A DNA stretch of 25,000 bases from Neocallimastix lanati (nom. inval.) (taxonomy: Eukaryota; Neocallimastigomycota; Neocallimastigomycetes; Neocallimastigales; Neocallimastigaceae), in NCBI GenBank assembly GCA_016946835.1, contig JACVTC010000106.1:212501-237500 (forward strand), written 5' to 3'. Shown here piece by piece: positions 11,082 to 25,000 of the stretch (its first letter is position 1; each line of letters begins with the position of its first letter). The notes under the pieces are model-generated. The model worked only from the letters and a program-made list of their open reading frames with translations. It did no database searches and was not told the origin of the DNA. Made by a program: the position numbers and the translations under genes.

Positions 11082-11205
11082 TATTATTTTTTTTTTATTA
11101 TTATTATTTTTTTTTTTTTATTATATATTAATTTATAGTTATCATATTAATAATACATAAATAAATATGTAATACATATAATATTTAAGTATAAATAATT
11201 AGTTT
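10031..11205 (+). repeat. Diverged dispersed repeat family, two long copies and one partial
   Basis: A 35-bp block around TTAATGTTAT and TTGATTTCACACATA recurs at 10103-10137 and 10834-10868 with one mismatch. Weaker matches follow in the same order: an AATTATTCA block, GATAATATTTATAAT, ATTATATATTAATTTATAG, AATAATACATA and AATATAAATAATTAG-like words, up to about 10460 and 11200. A third, partial copy of the 5' part (TATAAAT.CAAATAT, ACAATTTT.GTTAA) is at 10561-10605, against 10031-10085. The second long copy is interrupted by a T38 run (11042-11079). No coding frame is conserved between copies. Confidence 0.6.
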
Positions 11206-11443
11206 AAAAAAAAAAAATAAAAAATTACTAAAATAAAAAATAAAAAATAAAATAAAATAAAACTAAATGATTTTTTTTTTATTTTATTTTTTTTTATTAG
11301 TTTTTACAAATATAAAAATTAAACTAACCAAGATATTTATATAAATTTATAATAAATTGAATTATGATATTTTTAACCCATCCATTAAATAAATTTATAA
11401 TGAATAAAAATTTTTTTTATGAAAAAAAAAAAAAAAAATATAA

Positions 11444-11475
<32 letters not shown>

Positions 11476-12434
11476 AGGAATTATATCTGAATTAATAAAT
11501 AATTAGGATCAAATATTAAAATATATATATATATATATTTAAAAAAAAATAATAATAAAAATAAAAAAAAAATAAAAAATAAAAATATTTAAATTAAATA
11601 AATAAAAAATTCTATGACTTTATTATATTAATATAATATATAAAGACTTACCATATTATAATGAAACATAAAAATAAAAATAATTTATAATACTGGATAG
11701 AAATATTATTATTATTATTATTATTATTCATATTATTATAACTTAATTGGTCATCTTTTAATAATTATCTACATCTACATTATAAATCTTTAATAATAAC
11801 TATTAATTTATATTAAACAAAATTAAAACCAAACAAATCAATAATTATATATATACATATATATTATTATTATTTTTATTTAAACATATCTGTAGATCGA
11901 TAATTAAGTAAGTAAAAAAATTTTTTTAAGGAAAAAAAAAAAATTTAAATACAAACCATTATATTATTAAAACTAAATATAGGTAAAAGGTAATTTTTTT
12001 ATTAACAAATTTCATTAATATTCTATATTTATAATAATAATGGTAATAAATAATAAATGATAAATAATATTATTTATACAGATATTATAAATACCTTTTT
12101 AATCATAATATATATTATAAAAAAAAACTCATAAAAAATTATAAAGTTTAATTATATATCTTCATATAAAATTATAAAAATAAAAATAATAATAATAATA
12201 ATAATAATGAACATATTTAAAAATTGGTAAAAAAAATATAGATATATATATAATTATATTTATTATTATATACATTTAAACGTTCTAAATATATATATAT
12301 ATATATATATTATTTTTGAAAATATATTCATTTAAAAATAGAAATAAATAGTAATAATAATAATGATAATAATAATAATAATAATTATAATAATAAAAAA
12401 AATACTATCTATAAAAATATGATATACGCATTAA

Positions 12435-12473
<39 letters not shown>

Positions 12474-12510
12474 TCCATAGATTGTTGAATTTTATCTTAG
12501 ATATATATAT

Positions 12511-12550
<40 letters not shown>

Positions 12551-12606
12551 AAATAAAATATAAGAATAAAAAAAAAAATACAAAATTTAATGAGATTAGA
12601 TGAAAC

Positions 12607-12671
<65 letters not shown>

Positions 12672-12986
12672 TTTCTTTTAACTAAATAATATTGAATATA
12701 GAAAACTCGATGACTTTAATTAGATATGTATTAGATATAAACATTCATAATATTATTAAATAAGGTATTATATTAATAAAAAAAATTGTTATTTTTAATT
12801 ATGAATAGATATCAATTTAAGAATAAAAAAAATTATCTCTATATACATTTATATAATGAATTTAGAGAATACATCAAAATCATTGTATTTTATGATTTAA
12901 GAATAAATTATATTAGCATATATAGCTATAAATCGATTTAAAAATTTAGTGATATTTTTTTTTTTTAATTATTTATTTATTTATTT
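11206..12986. other. Gene-free spacer rich in trinucleotide microsatellites and homopolymers
   Basis: The stretch contains (ATT)n at about 11703-11729, (AAT)n at 12182-12208, 12355-12383 and 12436-12473, an A35 run at 12514-12548, and (TTA)21 at 12607-12670. The remaining sequence is A/T low complexity. No gene, RNA or promoter can be supported. Confidence 0.65.
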
Positions 12987-13880
12987 GATGATAATTAATG
13001 GTTTATAATAACTATTGAATTCAAAGAGTTTAAAAAAGAAATAAGATTTTAAATATGATGGAACATTCAATAATTGATTATAAATTATTTCTAAAGTTTG
13101 AAAATATAATAATAAAAAAAAAAAAAAAGATTCAGCAATTGGTTCTATAATATCTTTAGAATTAAAAAGAGAATAAAATAATAATAATAATAATAATAAT
13201 AAAATTAAATAAATAAAATAAAAAAAAGCTAAATAAGATGGAACATTCATCATTCAATTATAATTCACCTACGGAGTTTAAAAAGAGAATATACAATAAA
13301 ATAAACGCTGAAAAATATAGATCATTTAATAATCAATTATAAATTAGAAAGTTAGAAAAACGAATAAAAATTAAACTAAATAAAATAAATAATAATAAAA
13401 TTCTAAGTTGGAGAATATAATAATCAATAATAAATTAACTAATAATGGAGTTTAAAAAGAGAATGAAATGAAAATTTTTGAAAAATATAAAACATTTAAC
13501 AAACAATCAATTATAAAATAACTACAGGATTTGAAAAAGAGAATAAAATGAAATGAAATTAAAAATAAAAATAATTTTTTTCACGATTTTAAGTTAAGAT
13601 GAAAAAGATGGAACATTCATCAAATCAATTATAAAAATTACCTAATTGAAATTTGAAGAGAAAATAAAAATTATTCAAGTAAAATAAAATTTAATAAAAA
13701 AAAATAAAGTAAAATAGAATTTTGAATAAGATGAAACATTCATTAATCAGTAATAGATCATCTATAGAATATGAAAAGAAAAAAAAATATTAAATTAATG
13801 TTACATTCAACAATCTATTATAAGTTACTTTGAAAGTGAATAAAATAAGATAAAGTAAAATAATAATAATAATAATAATA

Positions 13881-13921
<41 letters not shown>

Positions 13922-13980
13922 TGGAACAATCTATATATCTTATATATACTTGAGAATGATATAATAAAGTTTAAATAATA
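12987..13980 (+). repeat. Degenerate tandem array (GATGGAACATTCA units)
   Basis: About ten diverged units lie head to tail. Each starts with a GATGGAACATTCA-like word (clear at 13057, 13237, 13607, 13730 and 13920; weaker at about 13130, 13320, 13410, 13480 and 13798). The word is followed by an AATCAATTATAAATTA-like block and then GAGTTTAAAAAGAGAATAAAAT. Spacing varies from about 70 to 125 bp because A-rich and AAT tracts of different length lie between the blocks. An A34 run (13886-13919) precedes the last unit. On the minus strand two units share the peptide N-V-P-S-Y-L, but stops interrupt most units. I read this as an old minisatellite. A decayed repeat-protein gene is the alternative. 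Confidence 0.7.
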
Positions 13981-14658
13981 TAAAAAAAAACTAAACTTTA
14001 AAAAAAGATAAAAAGATTTCTTTTTTTTTAAAAAAAAAATAAAACAAGACCGTTGATTTAATTAAAAAAAAAAAAAATTAAAATAAAATAATTATATACA
14101 AAAATAGAAATTTATATTTTATTTAAATTAAACATAAATACTTAATACAATATTAATTTTTTTTTGATTTTTTATTATTTTTACTATTATTATTTTTACT
14201 ATTATTATTTTTACTATTATTATTTTATTATTATTATTTTATTATTATTATTTTATTATTATTATTTTATTATTATTATTATTATTATTATTTTATATAT
14301 ATTTTAAATATATTTTAAAGTAAAAAAATATTGAAAATAAAATAAAATAGTATAATAAATATTTGTTTAATATATTTTATATATTTTTTATAAATTTATA
14401 AAATTTCTAATTTACATATTTTATATATTTTATGGTTAATCGATTAATCGATTAAATATGAAATAATATAAAATAATATGAAATTAATAAAATTTATATA
14501 ATAATTATTTATATTTATATAATTATAAGAAAAAATTAAAAAAAAAAAAATTTGTTCAATAGATTAAAAATTTAATTTATATTATATATTTTTAATATAT
14601 TATAATATATATCAATAATATATAAATATTTTTTTATATATATTATGAACGACAACAG

Positions 14659-14691
<33 letters not shown>

Positions 14692-15923
14692 TAAATTATA
14701 TAATAATAGATAATAAATATTAAATATTAAATATTATATATATTTTTTATTTTTTTTTATTCTTAAATTGTTGAACAAATATATATATATAAAAAAAATA
14801 AAAAAAACTTTTTTATTTTTTGTATTTTTTCTTTATACTTTTCTTTTTGAAATTTATTAGTATATGTTTATATATAGATATATATATAAATAATAATAAA
14901 AAAAAAAAAAAAAAAAAGAATTGAATCATATTTTATCCAAAAAAAATTTATACATAGTTTAATTCTCTTCATTATAAATTACTCATTTTTTTTTATATTT
15001 TTAAAAAAAATAAAAATTATTCATATTTTTAATTTATTATAGATTTAGTTTTGTAATTAGTTAAATCTTTTCTTTCGTATTTCATTAAATTATTTATTAA
15101 TTTTTTATAAAAAAAAAAATATTTTATATTTATATATTTATTTTTATTTTACAATTATAAAGGTATATATTATTTAATTATATAATTAATGTATATCTTT
15201 ATTTTTTTTTTTTTTTTTTTATTTTATATTTTGAATATTCTATATAGTTGAATATTAATATTTTAACAGTAAATTTAAATAATCATTTGAATTTCAAATA
15301 TAAATGTGTTAAAAAAAAAAAAAAAAAAATCATCAATTTTATTTTAAATAAATATATTCTATAATTAATTTATAATTAATTGATTATATACATATATAAA
15401 AGTTACACCTATTTAATAACATTAAAACTAAATTAAATCAATCTATATTTATTTATTTTTTCATTTTAATAAAAATAATAATAATAATTAAAATTGAAAA
15501 ATTTGATGTCAAAATTTATATTGAAAAAATTAAAAAAAAAAAAAATAAAATAAAATAAAAAGTGAAAATATATAAAAGAAAAAAAAAAAAAAAATTAGAT
15601 TGATTAAAAATAGAATTATCTTATAATTTCATAAATAGAAAGATAAATCTACATAAAAATAATAAATTATAAAAATTTATTGATATATATCATCATCATA
15701 TATATTTATAATTATTTCAATTAATTTTGTTTTATTAAAAAATTGATTCAAAATGATGAATATAATAATTTAAAGATTCTTCATTTTTATTTTTTATTTT
15801 ATTTTTTTTTTTTTAAATAAAATATAATATTTAACAAATAAAATATTTATATATTAATAAATAATTAACAATTTTATTATTATAAAAAATATTAAATATT
15901 TTTTTTAACATATAAAAGATACC
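13981..15923. other. Upstream spacer of the UBE2E gene, no further gene seen
   Basis: The stretch contains a compound microsatellite at about 14170-14295 (15-bp TATTATTATTTTTAC units, then 14-bp TTTTATTATTATTA units), a 20-bp palindrome (listed separately), and many A/T runs. The last few hundred bases should include the UBE2E promoter and leader. A TATAAAAG at 15911-15918 ends only five bases before the ATG, too close to act as a TATA box for this start. Confidence 0.55.
14436..14455. repeat. 20-bp perfect palindrome with two ATCGAT cores
   Basis: TTAATCGATTAATCGATTAA equals its own reverse complement. It contains two overlapping TTAATCGATTAA palindromes and two CpG steps in a region that otherwise almost lacks CpG. 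It lies about 1.5 kb upstream of the UBE2E start. It could be a binding site for a dimeric regulator, which is inference only. Confidence 0.7.
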
Positions 15924-17702
<1,779 letters not shown>

Positions 17703-17703
<1 letters not shown>

Positions 17704-17708
17704 ATAAA
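17703..17708 (+). terminator. Candidate polyadenylation hexamer overlapping the UBE2E stop
   Basis: AATAAA begins on the last base of the TAA stop codon. The 3' flank is so A/T-rich that such hexamers arise often, so this is only a candidate signal. Confidence 0.2.
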
Positions 17709-18365
17709 AAATTTTCTAACCACTTATATTCAAATATGAATTTTAAAGTTTATAAATATATTATATTACATATATATTATATATATATATATAATTTTTT
17801 TTTTAAAACATTTTTTTTTAACATTTAAAATTTTTAATTTTTCACATTAAAAAAAAATTTTTTTTTATATTAGTAAAAAGGAAAAAAGGAAAAAAAAAAA
17901 AATATTGATATCCATTACCAAAAAAAAAAAAAAAATTATTTTAATAATAATATTATTATTTATTATTTTAATTTTTTTTTTTTATTTTTATTTTTATTAT
18001 TTATTTTTTATTTATCTTTATTATTTATTATTTTTATTTTATTTTTATTTTTTATTTTTAATTTTTTTTTTTTTTTTTTTTTTTTTCAATTATATTTTAT
18101 TTTAATTATTAAAATAATATATATGAATATATATATATATTTAAATAATTAAAATAAAAAAAAAAAAAAAAAGGATTTAAGAAATGAAAATTGAAATGAA
18201 AATAATAATAATAATAATAATAAAAGTTGAAGTGCCCATATTTTAAAATAAAATAAAAACATTTATATTTAAAGACATTACAGAAATAAAATAAAACAAA
18301 ATATATATATATATAATATATAATATTTATTTATTTATTTTTTTTTTTTTTTGAAATTAATTAAA
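17709..18365. other. 3' flank of the UBE2E gene, low complexity
   Basis: The stretch holds A/T runs, TTATTT-type repeats at about 17936-18087 and an AAT microsatellite at about 18201-18223. Short hydrophobic frames across it only reflect T-rich runs. No gene is seen. Confidence 0.6.
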
Positions 18366-18367
18366 AT

Positions 18368-18435
18368 TTATAATATAAAAGGATTTCGAATTAGAATAAA
18401 AATATTTTTATTATAATATAAAAGGATTTCGAATT
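18368..18435 (+). repeat. Perfect 25-bp direct repeat, period 43
   Basis: The same 25 bases occur at 18368-18392 and 18411-18435, with 18 bp between. The conserved core is AAAAGGATTTCGAATT. A perfect match including GGATTTCG is unusual in this spacer and suggests a recent local duplication or a paired binding site. Confidence 0.8.
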
Positions 18436-18711
18436 TAAAAAAAATATATATATATAAATATAAATGCATTATTCATCTATATTATTAAAAAAAAAAAATA
18501 GTAAATAGGATAAGATAGATAAAGATAAAAGATAAAGGAAAAGGAAAAGGAAAAGGAAAAGGAAAAAAAAAAAAAAAAAGTGTGATTTTTTTTGTGAATT
18601 TATTTATTAAATAGGAAAAATTTGAGATGGAGATGATTTTATATATATATATATTTAGTAAGAAAGTTTTTTTTCTCTGGAATATAAATATTTTTTTTAT
18701 TAGTTTTTTAG

Positions 18712-18750
<39 letters not shown>

Positions 18751-19030
18751 TAATAATAATAACTATTATTAACTTATTTTTTTTTTTTTTATTAATTCAT
18801 ATAAAATTTATTTTATAAATTATTATTTATGAATATTATAATATATAGAAAGTAAATAATATTAATGATAAATAAAAAAAAAAAATTAATTTCTTATAAA
18901 TACCTTTTTATTTATAGTTCATATTTATTATGCTTATATATATATACATATATATTTAACATTTAACCATTTCATTTATCGAATATTTAATACACATATT
19001 ACTATTACTTTTTAACAATTTTTTGAAAGA
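18436..19030. other. Gene-free A/T-rich spacer with a GGAAAA repeat
   Basis: About five GGAAAA units lie at 18537-18567, followed by an A run. There are (AT)n tracts at about 18641-18655 and 18716-18743. No gene or RNA is visible. Confidence 0.6.
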
Positions 19031-20790
<1,760 letters not shown>

Positions 20791-21829
20791 CTTTTTTCTT
20801 TTTTTAGATGTTTTGATGTTTTTATGATAAAATACATTGAATTATTTATTTATTTATTTATTTACTTATTATTTATTTATTTATTTATATGTGTTATACT
20901 TAAATACAATATTTTACTAATTAAGATTTAAAAGTTTATTTTTTTATAATTAAAATAATCTTTTTTTTTTTTTTTTTTTTTTATCATTAAAGTATCTTTT
21001 TTTTTTTTTTTTTTTTTTTTAATAATTAAAATTTTATATTTGCCACAATGATTGTTATACTTTTTCTATTTATTAATTATTAATACTGAAGTATTAAAAA
21101 CATCCATTTATTTTATATTATTATTATTATTATTATTTTATTTATTTATTTATTTTAAATAATTAAAAAAGATTTGTTATAAAATAATTCATTAATTAAA
21201 CATATATAATATTTATTTATTTAATGAATTATATAATTATTAATTATTTATTATTAATATTATAGATGAAATTAGTGGATGATACATTAATATTAATATA
21301 AATAATTTATTTTAATAATTAAAAGGTATATATGAAATTTTTTTTTTAAATTTCTTTGAAAAAAAATAAAAAATAAAAAAAATTTTAATACTAGTGAGAT
21401 ATTATTAATTTAGATTTGATTAATTTTTTTGAATATTTGATTTAAATTATAATTTATTTATTTATTTATTTTTTTTTTTAAGAAAAAAAACTATAATAAT
21501 AACAATAATAATAATAATTTATTTCTTTGTTATTAAAAAAAAAAAAAACTAGTGTTTCAAAATTATATAAAATATTATATATATTATATAAAAATTGTAT
21601 AAATAAAAGTTTATTGAATAAAAAAATTTTTAAATAATATCTTATTTCTTATTTTTAAATAAAGTTTAATAAAACAGTTAAGACTTCATTTATTCAATCA
21701 CATAAAAAAAAATATATCTATAATTAAGATTCAATGATTATCGATAAAGTTAACCATTCTAAATATTCCAATAGGCTAATTTTGTACCATACATGACTTT
21801 TATTATTATTATTATTATTAAATATTTAC
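20791..21829. other. Gene-free spacer with T runs and ATTT repeats
   Basis: Long T runs occur at about 20961-20982 and 20998-21020, with ATTT repeats at 20842-20887. A short block after the second T run (TTTGCCACAATGAT, about 21040) resembles blocks that follow T runs at 19356 and 20640. Otherwise nothing is visible. Confidence 0.55.
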
Positions 21830-21901
21830 CATTAATAAAAATATTATCATTAATAAAAATATTATCATTAATAAAAATATTATCATTAATAAATATTATT
21901 A
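21830..21901 (+). repeat. 18-bp tandem repeat, about four copies
   Basis: CATTAATAAAAATATTAT starts at 21830, 21848 and 21866. A shortened fourth copy starts at 21884. An ATT microsatellite lies on each side. Confidence 0.85.
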
Positions 21902-22110
21902 TTATTATTATTAAATATTATTATTAATAAATATTTTTATTTTTATCTTTCTCATTTTATTATTTTTTTTTTTAAGTTTTTTTTTTTTTAAGGAAAAATA
22001 ATATTTACAAAAAAAAAAAAAAAAAATTTTTTTTTCTATTTAAACTTTTTTCTTCTATTTTTATAAAAATTAAAAAAAGGAAGAAAGAAAAAAAAAATTA
22101 AAAAAATCGA

Positions 22111-22185
22111 TTAACCTAATTAAATTACACGGATGACATTTAAAATCATTGAATAATTATTTAATTTATCAATAAATTAGGTTAA
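22111..22185. repeat. 11-bp inverted repeat with 53-nt loop
   Basis: TTAACCTAATT (22111-22121) is matched by AATTAGGTTAA (22175-22185). The loop contains a GC-richer ACACGGATGACATT. It could be the remains of a small foldback transposon or a structured element. No target-site duplication is evident. Confidence 0.6.
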
Positions 22186-23584
22186 GATGTGATCTTTAGC
22201 TGCATATATAATTTATATAAATAAAATGTCTATTTTAGATAATTATTTTTTTAAAAATAAAAATAAAATATATATAATTATAATATTATAACTAATAAAT
22301 TTATAATATATATATATATTAAATCAATTATATATATATTGAATAAAATATTTTAAAACTATTTTATATCTTATTAAAAATTAAAAATATATAATGGTAA
22401 CTATTTAATAATATTTATATTAAAAACCAGAACAAAACAAAACAAAAACAAAAACAACAAAAAAAACAAACAAAAAAAAAAAAAAAAAAAAAAAAAGAAA
22501 GAAAAGGAAAAGAGAAAACGAAATCTAATCTAACTCTATTGAAATTATAATTTTTTCTTTTAAAAATAAAAAAATCAAAATATACATTCAAAGATGATTT
22601 TACAATTTTATTATTAATATTATTAATTAATTAAAGTACAAATTTTATACTAATTTTTTTTTTATCAATGTATTTTTAAATATTTTTTTTTTTTGCTCTT
22701 AAATTTATATAGATTTAAAAAAAAAAAAAATTCTATTTTAAAAATATAACTATTTAATATTTAATAAGAAAAAAAAAATTACTTTTTTTACTTTAATTAA
22801 AAAAAAAAAAAAAAAAAAATCAAAATTTTAAAATAAAATTTATATTTTATTTAATATTATAATGGGATATATTATTTATTTTAATTATTTGTATATAAAC
22901 CAATTATAATGTCATTATTTAAATAGTATTGATTATATATATCGTAATTTAAATCAATAAAACCTATAAAACATATATAAAAATAGTTAAGACATAGTGA
23001 AATATATAAAAATAATAAGACATATTAAAAAATAATAGAAACAATAGAAGTGCATAGAGATATAAAGTGTATAAAAAATCAAAAGACAAAAAGATATTAA
23101 AATAATTAAGTAATTATGAAATATGAAATAAAAATAAAAATAAAAATAAAAATAAAAAAAAATATATAAAAAGAATATTATAAAATTTAAAAAAAAAAAA
23201 AAAAAAAAAGATTAATCTTCCAATAAAAATTCAATATTAATAAAAATTCAATAATTTCGTTTTATATTAATTATTAATGATTTACTTATAAATATACTTT
23301 ATATATAAAAAATAAATATAATCTAAAATATAATATATAATAATTTATAATATTAATATGTTATATATTATTTTTTATTTTATATTTTTAATAAAGTTTA
23401 TTTATTATTTATTATTATTATTAAGAATTTTATTTAATTATTTTAATTATTTAATTATTTAATTATATTAAAAATAAAAAAAAAATTTTTTTTTTTTTTT
23501 TAATAATCTATTATTTTAAAATATTAATAATTATATTCTGTATTAAATAATTATATAAATTAATAATTAAATAAATAAAAAATT
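22186..23584. other. Upstream spacer of the YOP1 gene, no gene seen
   Basis: The stretch holds A/T low complexity with A runs at about 22474-22496 and 23190-23209 and an AACAAA-rich patch at about 22431-22470. A mildly GC-richer patch at 22981-23100 shows no coding pattern. Confidence 0.6.
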
Positions 23585-23808
23585 TATATAAAAGAGAAGA
23601 AAAAGGTACTTCTTTTTATTTTTTAGTTTTTTATTTTTTTTTTATTATAAAAAAAAATTACTATATAAATACTTTTATTTTAGTATATCATTTATTAATT
23701 AAATAAATAATTAATAAATAAATAATAATAAATAAAAACAGAATAATAGCTTTTTAAACAAACAAATAAACAAAACAAATCTAAACAAAAAAAAAAATAA
23801 AAATAAAA
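23585..23808 (+). promoter_or_regulatory. Putative YOP1 promoter and leader
   Basis: TATATAAAAG (23585-23594) lies about 215 bases before the ATG and could be a TATA element. From about 23756 to 23808 the sequence is almost free of T and G and rich in CAAA, as is common for the 5' leader of a highly expressed gene. An in-frame TAA at 23782-23784 confirms that translation starts at 23809. The transcription start cannot be fixed from sequence alone. Confidence 0.3.
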
Positions 23809-24687
23809 ATGGAAAAGGTTAATTACTATGTTGATCAAGTCGATAGGGAATTAAAGAAGGTTCCATATTTTGAATTAATTGATGAAAAGACAAAAATTCC
23901 AAAATTAAAGACTTATATTGCTATTGGTTTTGCAGTTATCATTTCAATCTTTATATTCTTTAATATATTTGGTGATTTATTATCTACTTTAGTATGTCAT
24001 TTCAAAAATAAATATATATATATATATATAAATAAAATAAATAAAAAAATAATAATAATAATATAAAAAAAATGGTTTTATAATATTACAAAATTCATTA
24101 TATATTTTATTTTATAATAGAAGAAAAATATATTAATTTAAAATATTTTTTTTCGTTTCATTTTTTTTTTTTTTTCTTTTACTTATATATTTTATTATAT
24201 TTTTATATTTTTATATTATACTTTTATTATTTTTTTATATTATAATTATTATTTATTTATTTTAAAATACAATAATAAAGATTGCTTTTATTTACCCAGC
24301 ATACGCTTCATTTAAGGCTATTGAAAGTACTGACAAGTCAGATGATACTCAAGTAAATGAACTTTTATTAATAATTATATAAATAAAATAAATAATAATA
24401 ATAATAAAAGAAAGAAGGAATAAATAAAAAAAAAAAAAAAAAAGACAAAATAAAAAAAAAAAAATTATTAATTATAAACTTTATTGATAATTAAAAATAT
24501 CAATAGTGGTTAACTTACTGGACTGTTTTTGGTTTTCTTCACTTAATTGAATGTTTTTCTGACCAAATTCTCGGTTGGATTTCTTTCTACTATTTCCTTA
24601 AGAGTATTTTCACTTTATGGTTATCTTTACCACAATTCAGAGTAAGTGATATATTAAAATATTAATATAAAATTAATCTATTTATAA

Positions 24688-24727
<40 letters not shown>

Positions 24728-24949
24728 CTCAATAAAACAAAAAGTTGCTAACAATAAAATGGAAAAAAAATATAATTAATAATATTAAATCTGTATATTA
24801 TTGATAATAATAATATATTTTAGGGTGCTGAAATTCTTTACGAAAAATTCGTTAGAGTTTACCTTCTCAGAAACCAAAGCACTATTGACGGACATCTTAA
24901 CAAGGCTGCCAAGAATGCTGAAAGCATATTAACTGGCAAGACCGAATAA
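23809..24949 (+). CDS. YOP1: Yop1/REEP5-type ER membrane-shaping protein (TB2/DP1/HVA22 family), four exons, 171 aa
   Basis: Family members insert hairpins into the ER membrane and help curve it into tubules, usually with reticulons. Exons: 23809-23991, 24281-24352, 24507-24641, 24824-24949. Introns are 289, 154 and 182 nt, all phase 0, with donors GTATGT, GTAAAT and GTAAGT. The spliced protein is close to the usual length (yeast Yop1 and human REEP5 are about 180-190 aa). It has a polar N terminus, hydrophobic segments at about 36-57, 59-72, 86-104 and 107-127, the family signature Y-P-A-Y-A-S (66-71) followed by K-A-I-E-S and D-D-T-Q-W-L-T-Y-W (82-90), G-A-E at 131-133, and a C-terminal amphipathic helix (about 147-167). 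There is no signal peptide. The introns fall after residues 61, 85 and 130, near the hairpin boundaries. The plant name for the family is HVA22. The fungal symbol is used here by family, not by proven orthology. Confidence 0.95.
24690..24727. repeat. T38 homopolymer inside YOP1 intron 3
   Basis: An uninterrupted T run fills part of the third intron, upstream of the acceptor TTTTAG at 24818-24823. The exon borders on both sides stay in frame and match the family, so the run does not disturb the gene model. Confidence 0.9.
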
Positions 24950-24950
24950 A
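24945..24950 (+). terminator. Candidate polyadenylation hexamer overlapping the YOP1 stop
   Basis: AATAAA spans the stop codon (GAA-TAA-A). The UBE2E gene has the same arrangement, but chance is likely in this composition. The 50 bases left after it hold only A/T runs. Confidence 0.2.
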
Positions 24951-25000
24951 TTTTCAAAGATTAGTTTTTTTTAAAAAAAAAAAAAAAATTAAAAATAAAA

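Noticed and set aside
12981-13253. Minus-strand 90-residue frame with two N-V-P-S-Y-L motifs
   Set aside because: It covers the first units of the degenerate tandem array and contains Phe and Leu runs from microsatellites. Other units have stops in the same frame.
12987-13980. CRISPR-like array
   Set aside because: Units are diverged and irregularly spaced, spacers are low-complexity A/T, no cas-like gene is present and the DNA is eukaryotic nuclear.
15911-15918. TATAAAAG as TATA box of the UBE2E gene
   Set aside because: It ends five bases before the ATG and leaves no room for a transcription start and leader.
17905-18105. Plus-strand hydrophobic frame
   Set aside because: It is made of T runs and TTATTT repeats and has no family resemblance.
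23992-24066. Continuation of YOP1 exon 1 into V-C-H-F-K-N-K and a Lys/Ile tail
   Set aside because: This is read-through of intron 1. Splicing at 23991/24281 restores the family sequence leading into Y-P-A-Y-A-S.

Overview
This is eukaryotic nuclear DNA of extreme A+T richness (by eye well above 80% overall, and higher between genes). It has long A or T homopolymers, several of 30-46 bases, and many A/T-only microsatellites. Three protein-coding loci can be supported, and two of them are split by short A/T-rich introns with GT...AG ends. The low gene density, the composition, the intron-rich small genes and the mix of conserved genes best fit an anaerobic gut fungus (Neocallimastigomycota). 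That is an inference. A dictyostelid is less likely because those genomes are gene-dense. Stop codons and conserved residues agree with the standard genetic code.

Layout. (1) Positions 53-2594, minus strand: a large exon of an unrecognised, hydrophilic, probably disordered protein. It has a tandem duplication of about 118 residues and a Pro-rich S-P/T-P segment. The exon appears to end at a GTAAGT donor near the left edge, so the gene runs out of the window. (2) Positions 2595-15923: about 13.3 kb with no supportable gene. It holds homopolymers, simple repeats, a 7-bp satellite, several inverted repeats, a diverged dispersed repeat family (about 10.0-11.2 kb), a degenerate tandem array (about 13.0-14.0 kb) and a 20-bp palindrome. 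(3) Positions 15924-17703, plus strand: a five-exon UBE2E-type ubiquitin-conjugating enzyme of 257 aa with a long Lys/Glu-rich N-terminal extension. (4) Positions 17704-23808: about 6.1 kb of low-complexity spacer with an (ATA)51 tract, direct and tandem repeats, an inverted repeat, and slightly GC-richer islands that may be decayed coding sequence. (5) Positions 23809-24949, plus strand: a four-exon Yop1/REEP5-type ER-shaping membrane protein of 171 aa, complete.

The genes do not form an obvious functional unit. UBE2E (ubiquitin transfer) and Yop1 (ER tubule curvature) are conserved housekeeping genes that happen to be neighbours. I found no convincing new biological system. The observations most worth a second look are the internal duplication in the first gene, the degenerate tandem array, the diverged repeat family, a cluster of foldback sequences, and the basic, AT-hook-like extension on the E2. 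Exon borders were derived by hand from reading frame and family conservation. Transcript data would settle them.
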